Positions 4,797-9,088 of a stretch of 9,088 nt of DNA are shown piece after piece; the stretch's first letter is position 1, and each line of letters begins with the position of its first letter. Below the pieces are notes generated by a model. The model was not told where the DNA came from. It saw only the letters and a program-made list of their open reading frames with translations, and made no database searches. Location: the NCBI GenBank assembly GCA_004556565.1, contig SFGN01000081.1, positions 1 to 9,088 on the forward strand, given 5' to 3'. A program made the translations under genes and the position numbers. Source of the DNA: Lachnospiraceae bacterium. Lineage in GTDB: Bacteria; Bacillota_A; Clostridia; Lachnospirales; Lachnospiraceae.

Positions 4797-7151
4797 ATGA
4801 AAAACAAAAGAATCAGAAATCCACTCATAAAAAGGATTCCAAAAGAACTTTTGGATGAATGGAAAAAGTATTTTGTAGTAAGCCTGTTTCTGATCCTTAC
4901 AATTGGTTTTGTGTCCGGTATGTATGTCGCTAACGGAAGCATGATGAAAGCAGCGGATGAAGGAAAAACCAGGTATAAACTGGAAGATGGACATTTTGAA
5001 TTGAATGGCAGAGCTAATGAGAAATTATTTTCTGCGATTGAATCCGGAGAAAAAGCTGATGAATCTGACTTTGAAGCTGTTCCTGTAAAAATATATGAGA
5101 ATTTCTACAAGAACATGGAAGAGGATTATGATAATGATGGAATATCAGACGGAATCATTCGGGTCTATGCAAAGACGGAAGAGGTTAATCTGGCGTGTCT
5201 TATGGGGGGAAGATTTCCGAATGATAAAGATGAAATCGCTATTGACCGTATGCACGCGGACAATATCGGAGTCAAAGTTGGAGAGAGGATTACAGTCGGC
5301 GGGCAGCCTTATACTGTAGTTGGGGTGCTTGCCTATGTGAATTATGCAACGCTTCACGAAAAAAGCACAGATTTGATGTTCGATGCCTTACAATTTGATG
5401 TGGCGATGGTAACAGAAGAAGGTTTTGAGTACCTGGACAAGACGGTTCATTATACATATGCGTGGCAGTATGTAAATCAGCCTGCAGATGAAAAAGAAGA
5501 GAAAACACTGTCTGATAATTTTTTGAAAGCTCTGCTTCGCCAGACTATTGTGTTTGGTAATGAAATAGAAGAATACCTGCCAAAGTATGCAAATCCGGCA
5601 ATTAATTTTGCGACTGAAGATATGGGGTCGGATGAAGCAATGGGTGGAGTGTTGTTAGATATACTGATTGTAATCATTGCATTTATTTTCGCTGTAACAA
5701 TCAGTAATACGATTGCCAAGGAAGCATCCGCAATCGGAACGCTTCGAGCATCCGGTTATACAAAAGGTGAACTGATCCGTCATTATCTTTCCATGCCGGT
5801 CATTGTAACATTGTTTTCGGCATTAGTCGGAAACATATTGGGGTATACCGTATTTAAAAATGTAGTGGTATCCATGTATTATAACAGTTACAGCCTTCCC
5901 ACTTACAAAACCGTATGGAATGCCGATGCTTTTTTTAAGACTACATTGATTCCGGTGGCGCTGATGTTTGCAGTAAATCTCTTTGTGATAACCAAAATGA
6001 TGCAGCATACGCCGTTACAGTTTCTGCGTCATGATTTAAAGAAGACAAAGCGTAAGAAAGCTGTGCGGCTTCCGGGATGGAAATTTTTAAGCAGATTCCG
6101 TCTAAGGATAATATTACAGAATCTTCCTAATTATGTGATTCTTTTTGCAGGAGTTCTCTTTATTATGATTATGCTTGCCATGGCAGTAGGGATGCCGTCA
6201 ACACTGAATTACTACAAGGATCATGCTGTTGATCTGATGTTTGCAAAGTATCAGTATGTTTTAAAATCATATGAAGATGAGCGAGGAAATGTAATCAGCA
6301 CATCAAACACGGATGCTGAACAGTTCTGCATGTATTCATTGCAAAAGAAAAGTGATGTATTGAACGAGGAAGTGACTGTATATGGTATTTCGGATGACAG
6401 CAGATATGTAAATATTGATAGCATGGAATATCTGAAAGAAAATGAGGTTTATATTTCATCGTCTTTTCAGGAAAAATATAATCTCAAAACAGGGGATACA
6501 GTTTTACTGGAAGAAAAATATGAGGACAGGCAGTACCAATTTAAAATTGTGGGTATTTATGATCAATGTCAAAGTATTTCGGTTTTCATGCCTGCAGAAA
6601 ATTACCGGTCTGTTTTTGATCTTGGAGAAGAAGAATTTTCAGGATATCTTTCAGATTCAAAAATTACGGATATCGAGGAAGAATACATTGCTACAGTGAT
6701 TACAGAACATGAAATCACTAAAATGTGTGATCAGCTGGATCATTCTATGGGTGCCTACATGCAGTATTTCCAGATTCTATGCATCTTACTTTCGGCGGTG
6801 CTGATTTATCTTCTATCCAAGATTATTATTGAGAAGAATGAAAATGCTATATCCATGACGAAAATATTAGGATATGAAGACCGGGAAATTGCAAGCCTGT
6901 ATCTTCTTTCCACAACATTGTTCCTGATCGTCCTGGATGCCGTCAGTGTCGGACTGGGAGCATTTATTATGGAGCAGGCATGGAAATCTATTATGTTCAG
7001 TTACAGCGGATGGTTTGCGTTTGTGATTGAACCTGCAGGATGTTTGAAAATGTTTGTTTTTGTGCTGATTGGATATCTGCTTGTTCTGTATCTGGATTTT
7101 AGAAGGATCAGGAGGATTCCCATGGATCATGCATTGAAAAATGTGGAGTAA
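4797..7151 (+). CDS. ABC transporter permease with two FtsX domains (MacB-like)
   Basis: The 784-aa membrane protein has a duplicated FtsX layout with about eight segments: near residues 26-45, 285-304, 333-354, 382-401, 446-466, 656-676, 701-726 and 750-768. Two large outer domains (about 46-284 and 467-655) are MacB-like periplasmic-core domains. FtsX motifs are seen after segment 2 (ASAIGTLRASGYTKGELIRH) and after segment 6 (NAISMTKILGYEDREIASL). Such permeases transmit ATP hydrolysis into movement of the outer domains rather than forming an import channel. Start ATG 4797 has AAGGGG at 4781-4786; GTG 4788 and GTG 4776 are in-frame alternatives. Residues 110-119 read DYDNDGISDG, an EF-hand/dockerin-like calcium loop in the first outer domain. 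The substrate is unknown; the HMA gene suggests a metal link. No T-tract terminator follows. Confidence 0.92.
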   Translation: MKNKRIRNPLIKRIPKELLDEWKKYFVVSLFLILTIGFVSGMYVANGSMMKAADEGKTRYKLEDGHFELNGRANEKLFSAIESGEKADESDFEAVPVKIYENFYKNMEEDYDNDGISDGIIRVYAKTEEVNLACLMGGRFPNDKDEIAIDRMHADNIGVKVGERITVGGQPYTVVGVLAYVNYATLHEKSTDLMFDALQFDVAMVTEEGFEYLDKTVHYTYAWQYVNQPADEKEEKTLSDNFLKALLRQTIVFGNEIEEYLPKYANPAINFATEDMGSDEAMGGVLLDILIVIIAFIFAVTISNTIAKEASAIGTLRASGYTKGELIRHYLSMPVIVTLFSALVGNILGYTVFKNVVVSMYYNSYSLPTYKTVWNADAFFKTTLIPVALMFAVNLFVITKMMQHTPLQFLRHDLKKTKRKKAVRLPGWKFLSRFRLRIILQNLPNYVILFAGVLFIMIMLAMAVGMPSTLNYYKDHAVDLMFAKYQYVLKSYEDERGNVISTSNTDAEQFCMYSLQKKSDVLNEEVTVYGISDDSRYVNIDSMEYLKENEVYISSSFQEKYNLKTGDTVLLEEKYEDRQYQFKIVGIYDQCQSISVFMPAENYRSVFDLGEEEFSGYLSDSKITDIEEEYIATVITEHEITKMCDQLDHSMGAYMQYFQILCILLSAVLIYLLSKIIIEKNENAISMTKILGYEDREIASLYLLSTTLFLIVLDAVSVGLGAFIMEQAWKSIMFSYSGWFAFVIEPAGCLKMFVFVLIGYLLVLYLDFRRIRRIPMDHALKNVE

Positions 7152-7396
7152 ATTCAAAATCCGTTTGGGGCTTTGCGCAGAATTCGTGCCTGCAAAGGCG
7201 GTAAAATACGAAATCGAAAACTTGTACATTTTTATTCTCTTTTAGTTGATGCATAACGTGTGCTGTTGATACACTGCATCATCAAAGAGTGTATATCATA
7301 GGGGGGATATCCTCCGCCACTGCTACTGGTTTGCTGTCCGGCAGTGTTGAAATGTTTATCATAAATGAGAAATGTTTTCAAAGCTGTCGAAATGAA
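7152..7396. other. Non-coding stretch with three separate inverted repeats
   Basis: No gene is supported here. CTTTGCGCA (7171-7179) can pair with TGC (7187-7189) plus GCAAAG (7192-7197), with a 2-nt bulge; it lies just after the permease stop but lacks a T-tract. TGATGCA (7247-7253) pairs with TGCATCA (7275-7281), with an inner GTGT/ACAC (7258-7261 and 7271-7274). CACTGC (7318-7323) pairs with GCAGTG (7341-7346). GGGGGATATCCTCC at 7302-7315 is near-palindromic. I recognise no riboswitch class. Confidence 0.5.
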
Positions 7397-7423
7397 TTGA
7401 CAAATAAGAATAGGGTATATAAT
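7397..7423 (+). promoter_or_regulatory. Promoter of the DUF2325/DUF3793/flavodoxin operon
   Basis: TTGACA at 7397-7402 is followed by TATAAT at 7418-7423 (15 bp apart), with an overlapping TAATAT at 7420-7425 (17 bp apart). Either gives a strong sigma-A promoter with a start near 7430 and a leader of about 110 nt before the first gene. Confidence 0.75.
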
Positions 7424-7432
7424 ATATTAGCA

Positions 7433-7448
7433 GTTAGAAACAACTAAC
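7433..7448. promoter_or_regulatory. GTTAG-N6-CTAAC operator-like palindrome at the transcription start
   Basis: GTTAGAAACAACTAAC has perfect 5-bp arms around six bases and lies just after the -10 box, over the expected start. Extra TTAG copies flank it at 7427-7430 and 7452-7455. A bound dimer here would block initiation. The arms recall the GTTAG...CTAAC half-sites of DtxR/IdeR iron-repressor boxes, though the spacing is longer; assignment to that family is inference. Confidence 0.55.
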
Positions 7449-7467
7449 ATATTAGAGATAAAAAGTG

Positions 7468-7488
7468 AAAGCGCCACTAAGGCGTTTT
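7468..7488 (+). terminator. Short terminator-like hairpin in the leader (possible attenuator)
   Basis: AAAGCGCC (7468-7475) pairs with GGCGTTTT (7481-7488), loop ACTAA, one G-T pair, followed by CTT. It is short but has the form of an intrinsic terminator, and it sits between the promoter and the first gene. It may reduce read-through into the operon. No competing antiterminator pairing is obvious. Confidence 0.4.
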
Positions 7489-7502
7489 CTTAAAAAACAC
7501 AG

Positions 7503-7518
7503 GTTAGCAAAAACTAAC
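7503..7518. promoter_or_regulatory. Second GTTAG-N6-CTAAC palindrome just before the ribosome site
   Basis: GTTAGCAAAAACTAAC has perfect arms, extended by one more pair (G7502/C7519) to GGTTAG/CTAACC. It is centred 70 bp after the first copy and ends 4 nt before the ribosome site AAAGGAG (7523-7529). As DNA it could be a second operator or roadblock; as RNA it could form a small hairpin beside the ribosome site. Confidence 0.55.
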
Positions 7519-7539
7519 CAAGAAAGGAGCGAAAAATAT

Positions 7540-7845
7540 ATGAGTGTAGTAATCATAGGCGGAAACGAATGTATGGTACGGCAATATAAGAATTTGTGTC
7601 AGGAATATAAGTGCGAGGCGAAAGTGTATCCGAAGCAGAAGAGCAGCCTGAAAGGAATCGGAAATCCGGATCTGCTTGTTTTATTTACAGGAACTGTGTC
7701 ACATAAAATGGTGCGGAATGCTCTAAGCGAGACTAAAGGTCAGGATGTAAAGGTGGTCCGGTCACATACAAGTTCCATATCAGCATTAAAAATTATTTTG
7801 GAAGAAAATGTAAGACAGGAGGAACGTGTATGTCCGATGAAATGA
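7540..7845 (+). CDS. DUF2325 family protein
   Basis: The 101-aa protein matches DUF2325 by pattern: an opening strand and glycine turn (MSVVIIGGNE), then GNPDLLVLFTGTVSHKMV in the middle and VVRSHTSSISAL near the end. Its alternating strands and helices suggest a small Rossmann-like fold. The molecular role of DUF2325 is not known to me; here the context is flavodoxin and an iron-type promoter. The ATG at 7540 follows AAAGGAG (7523-7529) by 10 nt. An in-frame GTG at 7465 would add 25 residues encoded by the hairpin and operator, so it is rejected. The C terminus (QEERVCPMK) overlaps the next gene by 16 bp, and the DUF3793 ribosome site lies inside this gene, suggesting coupling. Confidence 0.85.
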   Translation: MSVVIIGGNECMVRQYKNLCQEYKCEAKVYPKQKSSLKGIGNPDLLVLFTGTVSHKMVRNALSETKGQDVKVVRSHTSSISALKIILEENVRQEERVCPMK

Positions 7846-8381
7846 TTATCCGCCATTGTTCGCCTACACTTGCGGGATTAAAGACCGGGAATGTTTTTAA
7901 CTGTCCGTATAATGATAAGGAAGAATTACTGACATCAGTTCGATCTTTAAACAGAAGGCTGATGCCAAAAGGAGTACGTGTAATTCCGCTTCGGATTTCT
8001 GCAGATCGTGTTCTGCTCTATATTTATCGTCCGGATAAACTGAAAAGTGATCTTGCTGCTAATGATGCAGCACAGATTCTGAAAGAATATGGGTATTCAG
8101 TTGAGAACTGCGAAAAATGTGTTGTGATGCTGAGAAAACGATTGCATGAGGCAGAGGAATTCCCACATGAAATCGGACTCTTTCTGGGGTATCCTCCGGA
8201 GGATGTGCGTGGATTTATTGAGAATCATGCAGAAGGATATAAATGCGTCGGATGCTGGAAAGTATATGGAGATGAAAAAAGTGCAAGGAAACAATTCGAG
8301 CGCTATAAAAAATGTACAGATGTTTATTGCTCACAATGGGCGGGCGGAAAGAGTATTGAACGGCTTACGGTAGCTGTTTGA
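7830..8381 (+). CDS. DUF3793 family protein
   Basis: This 183-aa protein fits DUF3793 of anaerobic Firmicutes: N-terminal IIRHCSPTLAGLKTGNVFNC, and a characteristic FPHEIGLFLGYPPEDVRGFIEN (111-132) followed by KCVGCWKVYGDEKSA (138-152) and FERYKKCT (156-163). It is cytosolic, with no membrane segment. Eight cysteines are present: C10, C25, a CxxC at 94-97, a CxxC at 139-142, C162 and C167. This is enough for a metal or Fe-S site, but ligation is not established. The ATG at 7830 has AGGAGG (7817-7822) 7 nt upstream. The biochemical function is unknown to me; its frequent pairing with DUF2325, flavodoxin or iron-uptake genes points to iron or redox homeostasis. It ends 33 nt before flavodoxin. 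Confidence 0.87.
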   Translation: MSDEMIIRHCSPTLAGLKTGNVFNCPYNDKEELLTSVRSLNRRLMPKGVRVIPLRISADRVLLYIYRPDKLKSDLAANDAAQILKEYGYSVENCEKCVVMLRKRLHEAEEFPHEIGLFLGYPPEDVRGFIENHAEGYKCVGCWKVYGDEKSARKQFERYKKCTDVYCSQWAGGKSIERLTVAV

Positions 8382-8414
8382 TATAAAAAAATAATAGAAA
8401 GGCTGGTATTTATT

Positions 8415-8837
8415 ATGAGTAAAATTGCTGTTGTTTATTGGAGTGGGACCGGGAATACAGAACAGATGGCTTCTGCAGTTCTGGAAGGAGCAAAAGAGCA
8501 TGGGGCAGATGTTGAAAAGTTTACGGCCGCAGAGTTTGATGCTTCCAGGCTGGCTTTTTATGATGCAGTTGCATTTGGATGCCCTGCAATGGGGGCAGAG
8601 GTGCTTGAAGAAGATGAATTCCAACCAATGTGGGATGACTGTGAAAGTAATCTTGAAGGAAAGAAAATCGCATTATTTGGTTCTTACGGATGGGGAGACG
8701 GAGAATGGATGCGTAACTGGGAAGAATCTTGTAAAGCTGCCGGGGCAGTGCTTGCCTGCGACAGTGTAATCTGCAATGATTCGCCGGATAATGAAGCATT
8801 GTCTGCATGCAAAGCATTGGGAACAGCTTTAGTATAA
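8415..8837 (+). CDS. Short-chain flavodoxin
   Basis: This 140-aa FMN-binding electron carrier closely resembles clostridial flavodoxins in length and motifs. YWSGTGNTEQMA (8-19) is the phosphate-binding loop, with Ser10, Thr12 and Thr15. GCPAMGAEVLEEDEF (55-69) is the first isoalloxazine loop, with Met59, and FGSYGWGDGEWM (88-99) is the second, with the flavin-stacking Trp93. It is cytosolic. Flavodoxin takes over ferredoxin's one-electron transfers when iron is scarce, so its place behind GTTAG-N6-CTAAC sites fits iron control. The ATG at 8415 has AGAAAGG (8396-8402) 12 nt upstream, and a strong terminator follows 39 nt after the stop. No residue seems missing. Confidence 0.96.
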   Translation: MSKIAVVYWSGTGNTEQMASAVLEGAKEHGADVEKFTAAEFDASRLAFYDAVAFGCPAMGAEVLEEDEFQPMWDDCESNLEGKKIALFGSYGWGDGEWMRNWEESCKAAGAVLACDSVICNDSPDNEALSACKALGTALV

Positions 8838-8876
8838 ACGTACAGTTTTTCACAAGGCAGGAAAAAATAAGTAATG

Positions 8877-8908
8877 ACCGGCAGGACTTGAATGTCTGCC
8901 GGTTTTTT
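8877..8908 (+). terminator. Intrinsic terminator of the flavodoxin operon
   Basis: ACCGGCAG (8877-8884) pairs with CTGCCGGT (8896-8903), followed after a bulged G by two more pairs, loop TTGAAT, then a T6 tract at 8903-8908. This is a classic rho-independent terminator ending the DUF2325/DUF3793/flavodoxin operon. Confidence 0.92.
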
Positions 8909-8912
8909 ACAA

Positions 8913-8954
8913 TGTCATACTTATTTTGAAAAAAATGTCACTTTGCTTATGTCA
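8913..8954 (+). repeat. Three TGTCA motifs downstream of the terminator
   Basis: ATGTCA occurs with TGTCA at 8913-8917, 8936-8940 and 8950-8954, spaced 23 and 14 bp. The 23-bp step and the core sequence mirror, in reverse orientation, the TGACAG array at the transposon right end. It may be an end of a related element continuing to the right, or a remnant. With a 5-base core, chance cannot be excluded. Confidence 0.3.
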
Positions 8955-8986
8955 GACGGAACAGATGATAGGGTTGGATTTATTTG

Positions 8987-9015
8987 TTGAAAGGTAGTGT
9001 AAAGTAGCCTATGAA
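8987..9015 (+). promoter_or_regulatory. Possible promoter leading out of the window
   Basis: TTGAAA (8987-8992) and TATGAA (9010-9015) are 17 bp apart. They are followed by a small hairpin, TGGAGC (9020-9025) with GCTCCA (9036-9041), and the AGAACCTTGAAAATTGCA stretch at 9044-9061. No gene begins before the window ends; the boxes are moderate matches only. Confidence 0.3.
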
Positions 9016-9088
9016 AAATTGGAGCTGAAAAAATGGCTCCATTAGAACCTTGAAAATTGCAGACATGTTAGTTTTCGGCGGTGTCCGC

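Noticed and set aside
5645..5665. GTTAG followed by a partial CTAAC-like arm, possible further operator
   Set aside because: It is inside the permease coding region and the right arm (TGATT) does not match.
6867..7229. 120-codon minus-strand open frame at the end of the permease and into the gap
   Set aside because: It mostly mirrors the last FtsX membrane segments; the protein is low in recognisable features and has no clear ribosome site.
7247..7346. Riboswitch or other structured RNA in the gap after the permease
   Set aside because: Several hairpins can be drawn, but they lie upstream of the promoter at 7397 and match no riboswitch core I know.
7465..7539. In-frame 25-residue N-terminal extension of the DUF2325 protein from GTG 7465
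   Set aside because: It is encoded by the leader hairpin and the second palindrome, while ATG 7540 has a well-placed AAAGGAG and begins at the family's normal first strand.

Overview
The window looks like a chromosomal segment from a gut-type Firmicute, most likely a Lachnospiraceae member (Blautia, Ruminococcus or Dorea-like). This rests on moderate GC, strong AGGAGG-type ribosome binding sites, TTGACA/TATAAT-like promoters, a clostridial short-chain flavodoxin, and DUF2325/DUF3793 proteins typical of anaerobic Clostridia. All convincing genes are on the + strand. The genus is inference; no rRNA or marker gene is present.

Region 1 (about 1-3423) is a transposon. A promoter with a perfect 20-bp palindrome over its -10 box is followed by a leader hairpin and four tightly packed genes: a DUF6431-like zinc-ribbon protein, a DD(35)E integrase-fold transposase, an ExeA/TniB/IstB-type AAA+ ATPase that overlaps the transposase, and a 105-aa unknown protein that overlaps the ATPase. 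The first gene seems to carry a one-base frameshift in a T6 tract. Three TGACAG motifs spaced 23-24 bp apart lie beyond the last gene and look like transposase-binding repeats at the right end.

Region 2 (about 3430-3811) has no gene. It holds a strong intrinsic terminator and a near-consensus promoter that drives region 3.

Region 3 (3812-7151) is a three-gene operon with overlapping genes: a small heavy-metal-associated (HMA) domain protein, an ABC ATPase of the MacB/LolD type, and a large FtsX/MacB-type permease with about eight membrane segments and a calcium-loop-like motif in its first extracytoplasmic domain. This suggests a metal-linked ABC exporter or envelope-function system.

Region 4 (7152-8908) is a structured intergenic stretch, then a promoter, a roughly 110-nt leader, and an operon of DUF2325, DUF3793 and a short-chain flavodoxin, closed by a strong terminator. 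Flavodoxin replaces ferredoxin under iron limitation, so an iron-responsive role is plausible.

The main regulatory observation is that the promoters of regions 3 and 4 share the palindrome GTwAG-N6-CTAAC. One copy (3666-3681) sits on the -10 box of the HMA/ABC operon. Two copies (7433-7448 and 7503-7518) sit in the start-site and leader region of the DUF2325/DUF3793/flavodoxin operon. This suggests that one regulator, perhaps a DtxR-family metal sensor, controls both.

The last 180 nt hold TGTCA repeats in the opposite orientation to those at the transposon end, which may be the end of another element, followed by a possible promoter and hairpin leading out of the window.
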